Shown: positions 1-7,509 of the stretch, piece after piece
How the letters are laid out: every line of letters begins with the position of its first letter
Numbering within the stretch: the stretch's first letter is position 1
Translations under genes and position numbers: made by a program
NCBI GenBank assembly: GCA_003140915.1
Contig: PLLI01000043.1
Location: 1 to 9,373 of the forward strand
Source of the DNA: Candidatus Omnitrophota bacterium
Lineage (GTDB): Bacteria; Omnitrophota; Gorgyraeia; 2-01-FULL-45-10
Direction: 5' to 3'
Length of the DNA: 9,373 nucleotides
Notes under the pieces: generated by a model
Told to the model about the DNA's origin: nothing
The model's input: the letters and a program-made list of their open reading frames with translations, nothing else
Database searches by the model: none

Positions 1-57
1 GTCACCCATCGTTATGATGACACGCGGTCTATTTTTACTTGAACGCGATATACGCAC
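1..57 (-). CDS. pdxA: Probable 4-hydroxythreonine-4-phosphate dehydrogenase, N-terminal fragment (runs off the left edge)
   Basis: Only the first codons are in the window. Reading leftward past the surA stop, one frame gives PRVIITMGD immediately before the edge. This matches the start of PdxA, where a hydrophobic strand leads into the conserved M-G-D-P-A-G-I-G-P-E motif. PdxA is the NAD-dependent, metal-requiring dehydrogenase of pyridoxal 5'-phosphate synthesis in the cytoplasm. The in-frame GTG at 57-55 is the best start available and would overlap surA by 23 bases. The ATG at 9-7 lies inside the MGD motif and would remove the first strand, so it is unlikely. No strong ribosome site is visible, and coupling to surA is likely. 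surA-pdxA adjacency is well known in Gram-negatives, which supports the call, but fewer than 20 codons are visible and the exact start is uncertain. Confidence 0.55.
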   Translation of the reverse strand, partial: MRISRSSKNRPRVIITMGD

Positions 58-997
58 TCTTTTTAAGGCTGTCGAGCCATCCTCGTATCTTGGAATCCAC
101 CTTCGATTTGTAGACCGCCGCCTCCACGTCATGACGGGCCTCTGTCAGGGATCGGGTCCTGGCGGGTTCTTTATCTTCGACTTTGAATATATGATAGCCA
201 AGGCTCGACTGAATGATCCCCGTTACTTCGCCCGGCTTAAGCTTGAAGACCGAGTTCTCTATCTCCGGTAGAAGGTCTCCCTTCTTTACGTATCCCATGA
301 GCCCGCCCTCGGCCGCTGCCGGCCCATCGGAATATACCTTTGCGAGGCCGTCAAAATCACATCCCTCGTGCAGGCGCCTGGCAATATCTCTCGCCAGGCT
401 GAGGGCCTTTGCAGGATCCGGGAATTTCTTGATACTGATCAATATGTTCTTCAGCTTTATCTTTTCCGGCTGCTGGAACTCGCTTAAATTTTTATTGTAA
501 TAGGCCTCGATCTCTACGGGCGTCACCATCACCGTGCCGCCCACCTTTCTGTCTATGAGCCGTCTTATCATCAATTGCTGCCTGTAGCGTTCTTTCAGGT
601 CCTTTATGGTCAATTGCTGCTGCAGGAGCGCCCGGTCAAAGGTCGCTTTGGATCCCATGTTACTGACCACATCCTGGACTTTCGCGTCGATATCTTTATC
701 GTCGATCGTGATATTCTGCTTCTTGGCCTCACTATAAAGCAGCCTATCCTCGATCATCTGCTGGGCCACCTTCTGCTTAGCCTCTTCCAGCTTCTCAACG
801 AGTTTCGGACCGCTATACATCGTCCTGTATCTTTCATAGATGGGCATTAATTGCAGCTCGATCTCCCGGTCGGTTATGATCTCATCATTGACTATGATCG
901 CGACCTTATCGATCACCTCGCCCATCGCGAAACCGGCGAGAGAGGTCAAAAAAATGAACGTCATGGCAAGTAAGACTGATACCTTATTCATCTTCAT
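35..997 (-). CDS. surA: SurA-like periplasmic peptidyl-prolyl isomerase/chaperone with a single parvulin domain
   Basis: A 320-residue exported folding factor expected to escort outer-membrane proteins across the periplasm. Residues 1-24 form a signal peptide (basic start, hydrophobic core, probable cut after A24). Residues 27-160 match the SurA N-terminal chaperone region, beginning with VIDKVAIIVNDEIIT. Residues 181-275 form one parvulin domain with the GGLMGY and LGYHIFKV signatures, and a C-terminal helix follows. E. coli SurA is about 430 residues with two parvulin domains, so this is the shorter one-domain form common outside Gammaproteobacteria. The first parvulin pocket histidine (as in SHIL or LHIL) is replaced: the sequence reads LKNILI, with N184 at that position, while H269 of YHI remains. 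Isomerase activity may therefore be weak and the role mainly chaperone. The start ATG overlaps the upstream TGA as ATGA, indicating translational coupling. Confidence 0.87.
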   Translation of the reverse strand: MKMNKVSVLLAMTFIFLTSLAGFAMGEVIDKVAIIVNDEIITDREIELQLMPIYERYRTMYSGPKLVEKLEEAKQKVAQQMIEDRLLYSEAKKQNITIDDKDIDAKVQDVVSNMGSKATFDRALLQQQLTIKDLKERYRQQLMIRRLIDRKVGGTVMVTPVEIEAYYNKNLSEFQQPEKIKLKNILISIKKFPDPAKALSLARDIARRLHEGCDFDGLAKVYSDGPAAAEGGLMGYVKKGDLLPEIENSVFKLKPGEVTGIIQSSLGYHIFKVEDKEPARTRSLTEARHDVEAAVYKSKVDSKIRGWLDSLKKSAYIAFK

Positions 998-1872
998 TTC
1001 GGGACCGCCGCCTTCTCTTCGTTCGGTTTTTTGTCGGGAAGCGAGAACGCGCCTTCGTTCATCTCGACGCCGTATTTATTTTTGAGGTTCAACACGAGGG
1101 TATTGAAGAGCTCATTGCGTTTCTTCTTCTTCAGCTCGGCCTCGATGGCGCTCTTTGCCTCCTGGTAGGTCTTGATACCAGGCTCTTTTTTATCGGTCAA
1201 TTTTATTATGTGGTAGCCGAATTGGGTCCGCACGATATCGCTCGTCTGGCCGACGTTCAATTTGAGGCAGGCATTCTCGAAATCCGGGACGAGCTGGCCG
1301 GACCTGAAGAAGCCCACGTCCCCGCCGCGGCTCGCTGTCGCGTCGATGGAGTGTACCTTCGCAAGGTCCTCGAACCGCGCGCCTTTCGCGAGCCCGTCGA
1401 GTATCTCCCTGGCCTCTTTCTCGTCCGCCACCAGTATATGCGAAGCCCTCCACATCTCGGGTGTCTTGAATTCGTCTTTATGTTCGTCGTAAAATTTCTT
1501 CATCTCGTCTTCCGTAATGACAATCTTGTCCTCGACCTCGTTCTTTATGAGCTTCGCCATCACTATCTTCTTCTTCGCTTCGTTGATGACCTCTTTTACC
1601 TCTTTGTCCCTGTCGATGCCCTTCCTGACGCCCTCCTCATAGCATAGCATCTCCACGACCTGGTCCTCGACGTATCGTTTGGGGTTCTTGGCGGCTATGC
1701 TCTGATAATACGGGGGCATCTTGGCTATCTTGGCCTTCAGGTCTTTTTCGGTAATGACATGATTGCCCACCCGGGCGAGGACCTTATCGTTCGGATCGCG
1801 CTTCTCGGCGCATCCGAAGACCGCGATAACGAGGATAGTAACCGGAGCTATTAGTAATATTATCTTTCTCAT
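994..1872 (-). CDS. PrsA-like parvulin peptidyl-prolyl isomerase, lipoprotein
   Basis: A 292-residue lipid-anchored foldase from the ATG at 1872; a TTG one codon upstream is the alternative start. The N-terminus is basic, then hydrophobic, ending in V-F-G-C, a lipobox with the lipidated cysteine at residue 21. No Asp follows the cysteine. Residues about 30-135 form a SurA_N/PrsA-type helical chaperone region rich in Lys and Glu. Residues about 141-230 are a parvulin domain with an intact SHILV motif, a SRGGDVGFF loop and FGYHIIK, so both pocket histidines are present, unlike the downstream SurA. The C-terminal tail is charged and probably flexible. The protein is expected at the periplasmic face of the inner or outer membrane, assisting exported proteins. 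It shares an operon with surA (4-base overlap) and follows its own strong promoter. No Shine-Dalgarno sequence precedes the start. Confidence 0.85.
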   Translation of the reverse strand: MRKIILLIAPVTILVIAVFGCAEKRDPNDKVLARVGNHVITEKDLKAKIAKMPPYYQSIAAKNPKRYVEDQVVEMLCYEEGVRKGIDRDKEVKEVINEAKKKIVMAKLIKNEVEDKIVITEDEMKKFYDEHKDEFKTPEMWRASHILVADEKEAREILDGLAKGARFEDLAKVHSIDATASRGGDVGFFRSGQLVPDFENACLKLNVGQTSDIVRTQFGYHIIKLTDKKEPGIKTYQEAKSAIEAELKKKKRNELFNTLVLNLKNKYGVEMNEGAFSLPDKKPNEEKAAVPK

Positions 1873-1881
1873 CAAACTATG

Positions 1882-1910
1882 ATTATAACACAGATGCCCA
1901 AAACTTTCAA
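1882..1910 (-). promoter_or_regulatory. Strong sigma70-type promoter for the foldase/surA/pdxA block
   Basis: On the minus strand a TTGAAA -35 box (1910-1905) is separated by exactly 17 bases from a perfect TATAAT -10 box (1887-1882). A TGT just upstream of the -10 adds an extended -10 element. The -35 box overlaps the TGA stop of the PilZ gene (1909-1907). Transcription would begin about seven bases past the -10, at roughly 1876-1873, only a few bases before the ATG at 1872. The transcript is therefore predicted to be leaderless or nearly so, which fits the lack of a ribosome site. Confidence 0.75.
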
Positions 1911-2308
1911 TTCCCGTACACCTTTTTAAGAACCTTCTCTATTCTCTTTCTTCGCACGTAAGAGTCAATTAACTCTACCGTTCTTCGCGGGATCCACAGG
2001 AACCTCACGCCTACATGATACGACCTTTTGCCGGGCCTTGCCGTAATCCTAACCACCTCGCCTAAACCCGCTACTCGCCTCTCGCTACCTGGCATTTTAA
2101 ATTGGAAATCTAACATCGTGCCTATCGCCATCTTTCTGCGTACAACGAATTTGATTCCACCGGCGGCGACATCTCTTACGTGCGACTTTTTTATCATATT
2201 GACAAAAGGTCTTAGGTTTTTTGATAATTTTATATATTTTATGTCGCAACGGACGGGTATTCTCAAATACGCCCTTTTTTCCGGACCGGTAAATTTAACC
2301 TTTGCCAT
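1907..2308 (-). CDS. PilZ-domain protein, probable cyclic-di-GMP receptor
   Basis: A 133-residue cytoplasmic protein consisting of one PilZ domain plus a basic C-terminal helix. The c-di-GMP signature is recognisable. An RxxxR motif lies at R12-R16 (within KRAYLRIP). The second motif, normally D/NxSxxG, appears as D46-V-A-A-G-G51, with Ala replacing Ser. Further strands follow (MLDFQFKMP, GLGEVVRI, YHVGVRFL), then a Lys/Arg-rich helix up to residue 133. The start overlaps the end of the diguanylate cyclase fusion gene by 14 bases. An AGGAAG ribosome site (2321-2316) lies seven bases upstream, inside that gene. This tight pairing suggests that the PilZ protein reads the signal made by its neighbour. 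Whether the Ser-to-Ala change affects binding cannot be judged here. The target process is unknown. Confidence 0.85.
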   Translation of the reverse strand: MAKVKFTGPEKRAYLRIPVRCDIKYIKLSKNLRPFVNMIKKSHVRDVAAGGIKFVVRRKMAIGTMLDFQFKMPGSERRVAGLGEVVRITARPGKRSYHVGVRFLWIPRRTVELIDSYVRRKRIEKVLKKVYGN

Positions 2309-5300
2309 CTTGCATCTTCCTTTTTTTCGTAAAAGACGGGCCGGCCAATCCTGCTATTGCCGCGCTGGCTGCCTCTCGGATATCCTCATCTTCATCTTTC
2401 AAACTCTCCGCCAGCGCCCTTAAAGCTGCTTTGGTACCTATTCTTTTTAATGTCACAACGCATTGCATCCGAAGCTCGGGCGAGGGATGATGTAGCAAAG
2501 GGACCAATAACGGCACAAACTCCTCGCCGCCGATATAACCGAGCATCTCCATGACATTCTTCACTACATGGCCGCGCTTGTCGTTCAACATTTTCTTCAA
2601 GGCGCTCTTTGCGGGTTCGCCCATTTTTTTAAGCACCATGGCGATCGAGTGCAGCATGACGAATACCTCAAAAGGGTCCTTACCGTGAACTTCGTCTCGA
2701 GTTAAAATATCAAGCATAGGATCGAGGGCATATCCGCCCAGAGTCGTTAACATTTCTATGATCCCGGAACCGCTGTTGGACTTCAGCTTTTCCTTAAATG
2801 CATCCATCAATATTTCGACTACCTTGGGATGCGAGATCGTGCGTAACTCTCCGCCTATAATATCTTTCTGCTCCTGGGTACGGATGGAATCGGCGGCTAT
2901 TTGTGCCTTAAAGTTATTAATGATCGCTTCGGCCTGATTAAAATTTCTTTTGTCGATCGATCGGACGGCGATGGTTTGCAACCAGTCACAGAGTTGAGTA
3001 AATTCTCCCGTATGTCGAGTGCTGTTAAACCTATCGATCAAGGCCGCCACCAGCTTCTTCAGAAGATCGGATTTCTCATACATAAAGAGAGATTCGCTAA
3101 GCCTGATAGCCCCATCGGTAACCTCCGGCGTCTCTTCCATCTCTTGGGTACCAAGCGCCACCGATACTTTATCAACCATATTTTTTACTTTCTCATTGTC
3201 CTTGCTCAGGATAAGGGCTTCGGCTATCAGGCCGATCTTGCTTAATAATTTTGGATCGAGATAGGTTTCGACCGGCATATCCAGCAGCTTATCTTTCGAT
3301 AATTGGACTATTGAAGAGATCCCTCCCTTAAAATCCGTTATCCTTTTTCTGGTATCCGATACTTTTTCGTATCTTACATGGTTAATCTTTACATGAGATA
3401 TCCCTTTTCTTTTAAGCAATGCGGCAAATCCGCCTTCCTCCTGCGCAATTCCTTCTTCAGGATTTGCGAGGCAATGCAGGAAATGTTCAAACTCTTCTTT
3501 TTCTAATCCGCTCTTGAAAGTTATACTGCTTATTCTGTAATCTTCCATCATGCCCACAAGGGTAAAACCGATGCTATTCTTAACATCGACATACTTAGGC
3601 ACATAGCCGTTCACCAGCACTTTGCCTTCTATGTTAGAGATGGTGAAGATGGGATCGTTCTTAAGAATCGCAAGTATCAGTTCATAGGCCCTGTTTTCAA
3701 AATCCATCCTCATACTATTGCCTGGTGGATAAATCAAAGTTCCCATGACGGCTGCCTTCATTACCAATATTGTATCCTTGATAATCTTTGTGCTTTCCGT
3801 GCTGAGCGGCCTTTCTAAAAGTTCTTCGATACTGGCCATCCCCTCTCTCTGTCTGTCTAAAATATCCGTTAATTTTTCAGACAGAGAAAATTCCTGATCC
3901 ATTTTCCGGCTGAAATTCTTGTATTCCGATTCGGAAACTTTCTCCCGGGCCAGGCCTAACTGATGGATCAGGCGGTCAAGTTGAGTCGGAAGCTCATCTT
4001 TATAGCGTTCTTTGATAAATTCGGCAAGTTTTCGGTGAATGGACTCCGCTTCCGAGGCCGGGATCGCGCCGGCAACGGCTTTTCTGGCCGGCTCCGTCCG
4101 AAAAGAAAGTGAATCAAAATTAAAGTCAGGCGAGTCTATCAATCCCAGTCTTATTGCCCGGTCTAACAGCTCCAACAAGCGCCCTTCGTTGTAGCCGCTG
4201 ATATTCGTTAAAATATCGAGCTCAACTTTTCCTCCCGTTGCCGCGGCGAGAGCGAGCATCTTTTTTGTTTCATCGTCTAAATTGTCCAGCAACGATCCTG
4301 CGGCGCCGGACAAAGAATCCGGAATATCTTTAAGATCAGCTTTTTTAAGGACCCATTTTTTATTTTCATATTGGATATAGCCTTTGTCGACCAGGGATGA
4401 CAATATCTGGCACAGTAAAAGCGGGTTTCCTTTGCTTATTTTGAAAAGATTTTCGGTCAGCTTAGTTTCGGCTTCAAGAGCAGGAAAGATCGAAGAGATC
4501 AGCTGGATAACTTCATCTTTTAGGAACGGGTTAAGTTTTATGGCCGTAAAAGTATCTTTAGCCAAAAAATTTTCCAGGATCTCGCCCGTTTCTTTTCCGT
4601 CGTATGTCCCTATAAACAGGCATTTCGCAACGTCGGAGACCCCCAGAAGCAGCGAGAAGAACCGTAAAGTGAACTGATTTGCATAATGGAGATTATCAAC
4701 GGCTAAGACCAATGTCTTTTCGCCTGCGATATCGACCAATATTTTATACAGGGCGGAAATGAGATTGCTGGCTCTTCTTTTGGGCTCCATTTTAGAAAAC
4801 GCATTTTTGACGAAATCTTTGGCGGGCGGATATAGATATAAAATTTCCGAAAGTTCCGAAGGCATAAGTTTAGTGAGGATATCCCTGAATTTATCGGCAT
4901 CTGTCGAATTTGCTATCAGCCGTAGCAAATCCGCCAGTGCGGCAAGGGGACCGCCCTCTTCCTTTCGCTCTAATTTACAAAACAGAAAAAACGCATCTTT
5001 TTTTTCCGTCCAGCCGGCAAGCTCCTGTAGAAGCCTGGTTTTGCCGATACCAAGCTCGCCTTCTACCAATATCTTCTGTTTTGTACCTGCTTCGGAAATT
5101 TTATAATATTTTTTGAGATCGGCAAGTTCCGCCGCGCGGCCTGCTAAAGGCGGACGGAGAAGCATCTTCCTTAAGATGGTCTGGCTTTTTATTTCATTAC
5201 CAACAGATCTATAGGAAAATATCTTGGTTTCGCTGGATTTCTTCGCGGCATATAAAGCCTGGTCTGCACAATCGATAAGTTCCGGCAACGTTGCAGCGTC

Positions 5301-5741
5301 CTTCGGATAGACGGCGATACCTATACTGATGTCCTGACCGGCAAAATCCTTTCCTTTGATCGACCATTTGAATCGTGATGTGTTCTGCAATATGGCCTGA
5401 CTAAATTCACGGGCCTGAACCTCATCTTTCCCGGGCAGCAGGATTAAAAATTCATCTCCCCCGTATCTGGCTACAATGCCTTCCTCGGCAACGGTCCTTT
5501 TTATCACATTGGCTAATTTCACCAATAGATCGTCTCCTGCCAAATGTCCAAAAGTATCGTTTACCTTTTTAAATTTGTCCACGTCTATCATGAAGAGAGA
5601 AGTCCTTTTGCTAAAGGCTTCGTCTTGACTGATGATTTCGGGCATATTCTTGTAAATGAATCGGCGGTTGCATAGCCGGGTAAGGTCATCTATCAGGTGG
5701 ATGGGTAATTCTTTTGCGTTTATTCCGGGGAGGCTGGGCAT
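2295..5741 (-). CDS. Diguanylate cyclase (GGDEF) fused to a STAND/AAA_16 ATPase and HEAT-like repeats
   Basis: A 1148-residue protein without signal peptide or membrane segments, so cytoplasmic. Residues 16-178 form a GGDEF domain that would condense two GTP into c-di-GMP: D53 in DVDKFKKVND, intact GGDEF at 94-98, and a regular C-terminal SIGIAVYP strand. The RxxD product-inhibition site expected just before GGDEF is absent (A-E-E-G there). Residues about 197-450 form an AAA_16/STAND NTPase with Walker A GELGIGKT (228-235), a Walker B-like LAVDNLH (D349) and the GNP motif (438-440). Winged-helix and helical segments follow to about 600. Residues 635-790 form an unassigned alpha/beta region containing YPPGNS and VLVNGYVP. 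Residues 960-1135 hold HEAT-like helical pairs such as VPLLVPLLHHPSPELR. There is no N-terminal sensor, so input may come through the ATPase or the repeats. ATG 5741 is the first start after an in-frame TGA; its ribosome site is weak. GC is lower than in neighbouring genes. Confidence 0.88.
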   Translation of the reverse strand: MPSLPGINAKELPIHLIDDLTRLCNRRFIYKNMPEIISQDEAFSKRTSLFMIDVDKFKKVNDTFGHLAGDDLLVKLANVIKRTVAEEGIVARYGGDEFLILLPGKDEVQAREFSQAILQNTSRFKWSIKGKDFAGQDISIGIAVYPKDAATLPELIDCADQALYAAKKSSETKIFSYRSVGNEIKSQTILRKMLLRPPLAGRAAELADLKKYYKISEAGTKQKILVEGELGIGKTRLLQELAGWTEKKDAFFLFCKLERKEEGGPLAALADLLRLIANSTDADKFRDILTKLMPSELSEILYLYPPAKDFVKNAFSKMEPKRRASNLISALYKILVDIAGEKTLVLAVDNLHYANQFTLRFFSLLLGVSDVAKCLFIGTYDGKETGEILENFLAKDTFTAIKLNPFLKDEVIQLISSIFPALEAETKLTENLFKISKGNPLLLCQILSSLVDKGYIQYENKKWVLKKADLKDIPDSLSGAAGSLLDNLDDETKKMLALAAATGGKVELDILTNISGYNEGRLLELLDRAIRLGLIDSPDFNFDSLSFRTEPARKAVAGAIPASEAESIHRKLAEFIKERYKDELPTQLDRLIHQLGLAREKVSESEYKNFSRKMDQEFSLSEKLTDILDRQREGMASIEELLERPLSTESTKIIKDTILVMKAAVMGTLIYPPGNSMRMDFENRAYELILAILKNDPIFTISNIEGKVLVNGYVPKYVDVKNSIGFTLVGMMEDYRISSITFKSGLEKEEFEHFLHCLANPEEGIAQEEGGFAALLKRKGISHVKINHVRYEKVSDTRKRITDFKGGISSIVQLSKDKLLDMPVETYLDPKLLSKIGLIAEALILSKDNEKVKNMVDKVSVALGTQEMEETPEVTDGAIRLSESLFMYEKSDLLKKLVAALIDRFNSTRHTGEFTQLCDWLQTIAVRSIDKRNFNQAEAIINNFKAQIAADSIRTQEQKDIIGGELRTISHPKVVEILMDAFKEKLKSNSGSGIIEMLTTLGGYALDPMLDILTRDEVHGKDPFEVFVMLHSIAMVLKKMGEPAKSALKKMLNDKRGHVVKNVMEMLGYIGGEEFVPLLVPLLHHPSPELRMQCVVTLKRIGTKAALRALAESLKDEDEDIREAASAAIAGLAGPSFTKKRKMQDGKG

Positions 5742-5797
5742 ATTGCCGTTTCTGTTAATACTTCAACAACACCAAAGTGGGAAAGCGCAAGGGCCAT
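5720..5797 (-). other. Possible 25-codon leader ORF between proS and the GGDEF fusion gene
   Basis: An ATG four bases after the proS stop opens a 25-codon frame that ends at the TAA at 5722-5720, overlapping the first 22 bases of the GGDEF fusion gene in another frame. No ribosome site is seen before it. Its possible relevance is that the GGDEF start also lacks a clear ribosome site, so ribosomes ending proS could reach it by coupling through this frame. It may equally be a chance ORF. Confidence 0.2.
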
Positions 5798-5801
5798 TTT
5801 G

Positions 5802-7508
5802 TTACTGGGCGCGTACGTAATTTTTCAAAAAAGAGAGAAGTTCTTCCTGCCCTACATTCTCAACTTTGCCGGTTTTCCTATCCTTGATCTCAAGGACACC
5901 CTTCTTGGCGTTCCGCGCGCCGACTATAACTTTTATAGGTATGCCCAGGAGGTCCGCGTCTTTGAACTTGACGCCGGCAGAATCATTCCTGTCGTCGAAG
6001 AGGCAGTCATATCCGGCCCTGATGAGCTTTCCATGAATATCCTCAGAGACCTCCCTGACCTTCTTATCTTCCATATTCAACGCGGTTATTATTATACTGT
6101 ATGGCGCTATCGTGAGAGGCCAGATAATGCCGTCTTTGTCATTGGAGGTCTCTATAAGGCTGGCCATTATGCGGTTGACGCCGATGCCATAACATCCCAT
6201 GATAGCGGCATGTTCAGTGCCGTCCTTGTCGAGGAATTTGGCGCCAAGCGCGTCCGAATATTTTGTGCCGAGCTTGAACGTGTGGCCAACTTCTATCGCT
6301 TGTTTTATCTGTATCGGTTTGCCGCAGGCGGGACACCCGTCGGTTTCTGTTATCATCCTGAAATCACCGAACTCCTTCGTCTCAAAATCCCGGTCGATAT
6401 TGACGTTTATAAGATGCGCATCTTTTTTATTCGCGCCCGCAACGAAATTGACCATGCCCTTCACGCTGTTATCCGCGATTATCCTGGTGTTCCTTAATTT
6501 TACCGGGCCGGAAAATCCGACGGGCGCTCCCGTGACTTCTTCTATCGTCTTAGCGTCGGCCAGTTCGAGGGACGCGCACTTTAAATAATTCTTTACCTTC
6601 GCTTCATTGGCACCGAAATCGCCGCGCAAAAGGAGCGCCACGATCTTATCATCGCACTTGTAGATAAGCGTCTTTACCAGCCGCTCCGGGCCGACCTTCA
6701 AAAGTCCCGAAACCTTATCGATCGTCATGATCCCGGGCGTCTCTACCTCGGCGATCGGCAACTTCTTCTCCTTTGACGGCGCGCCGCTTTCCTTACACTT
6801 CGCGACTTCCGTGCTCGCCGAATATTTGCACTTCCCGCAAACGACGACCCTGTCTTCTCCCGCAGGTGTCGGGATCATGAACTCGTGCGATATATTGCCG
6901 CCCATGATGCCGGGATCGGCCTCTACCGCTATGTACGGCAGGGAGCATCGCTCGAATATCCTGCAATACGCGTCGAACATCTTTTTATAACTCTTCTCCA
7001 ATCCTTCTGTATCGCAGTCAAAACTATACGCATCCTTCATTATAAATTCGGACGTCCTCATGATGCCGAAACGCGGTCTGGGTTCGTCCCTGAACTTGGT
7101 CTGGATCTGGTACAGGATAAGCGGAAGTTCCTTATACGATTTTACGTTATTAGCGACGAGATCCGTGATTATCTCTTCGTGGGTGGGCCCGAGAACGAGT
7201 TCACGCTCTTTGCGGTCCGATAAATGAAAAAGCGTTTGCCCCATGGCTACATCACGGCCTGATTTCTGCCAGAGCTCGATGGGCTGCAGGGAAGGCATCT
7301 GCACTTCCTGGGCGCCTGTTTTATTCATTTCATCGCGCACGATATTTTCTATTTTGCGCAGAGCGCGGAGTGCCAGGGGCATATAGGAATATACCCCGGC
7401 CACGAGCTGGCTGATCATGCCTGCACGGAGGAGCAGGCGATGGCTGTCTGTATCGGCCTCCGCAGGTATTTCGCGCAACCTACTTCCGAATAGCTGAGAG
7501 ATTCGCAT
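5802..7508 (-). CDS. proS: Prolyl-tRNA synthetase, bacterial type with editing domain
   Basis: A complete 568-residue class II aminoacyl-tRNA synthetase that charges tRNA-Pro with proline in the cytoplasm. The N-terminus SQLFGSRLREIPAEADTDSH is typical of the family. Motif 2 lies near residues 138-162 (FRDEPRPRFGIMRTSEF), preceded by GPTHEE (108-112). Motif 3 lies near 437-451 (MGCYGIGVNRIMAS). Residues about 225-400 are the inserted YbaK-like domain that clears mischarged Ala-tRNA-Pro. The anticodon-binding domain runs from about 468 to 565. Cysteine pairs flank the insertion (CGKC at 224-227, CPAC at 392-395), resembling a zinc site found in some family members. A TTG at 7517 would add three residues, but it leaves only three bases after the AGGAAGG ribosome site. 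The ATG at 7508 is preferred and matches the family start. The upstream small membrane gene stops one base before this ATG. Confidence 0.97.
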   Translation of the reverse strand: MRISQLFGSRLREIPAEADTDSHRLLLRAGMISQLVAGVYSYMPLALRALRKIENIVRDEMNKTGAQEVQMPSLQPIELWQKSGRDVAMGQTLFHLSDRKERELVLGPTHEEIITDLVANNVKSYKELPLILYQIQTKFRDEPRPRFGIMRTSEFIMKDAYSFDCDTEGLEKSYKKMFDAYCRIFERCSLPYIAVEADPGIMGGNISHEFMIPTPAGEDRVVVCGKCKYSASTEVAKCKESGAPSKEKKLPIAEVETPGIMTIDKVSGLLKVGPERLVKTLIYKCDDKIVALLLRGDFGANEAKVKNYLKCASLELADAKTIEEVTGAPVGFSGPVKLRNTRIIADNSVKGMVNFVAGANKKDAHLINVNIDRDFETKEFGDFRMITETDGCPACGKPIQIKQAIEVGHTFKLGTKYSDALGAKFLDKDGTEHAAIMGCYGIGVNRIMASLIETSNDKDGIIWPLTIAPYSIIITALNMEDKKVREVSEDIHGKLIRAGYDCLFDDRNDSAGVKFKDADLLGIPIKVIVGARNAKKGVLEIKDRKTGKVENVGQEELLSFLKNYVRAQ

Positions 7509-7509
7509 A

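Noticed and set aside
1190..1453. Leftward 87-codon frame inside the foldase lipoprotein gene
   Set aside because: It is an out-of-frame overlap with a well-supported parvulin gene, with low-complexity Arg/Gly composition.
2028..2423. Rightward 131-codon frame across the PilZ/GGDEF junction
   Set aside because: It is antisense to two confident genes and shows no family features.
5799..6497. Long rightward open frame of 232 codons opposite proS
   Set aside because: It lies fully antisense to a certain prolyl-tRNA synthetase, has no recognisable domain, and mirrors the codon structure of that gene.
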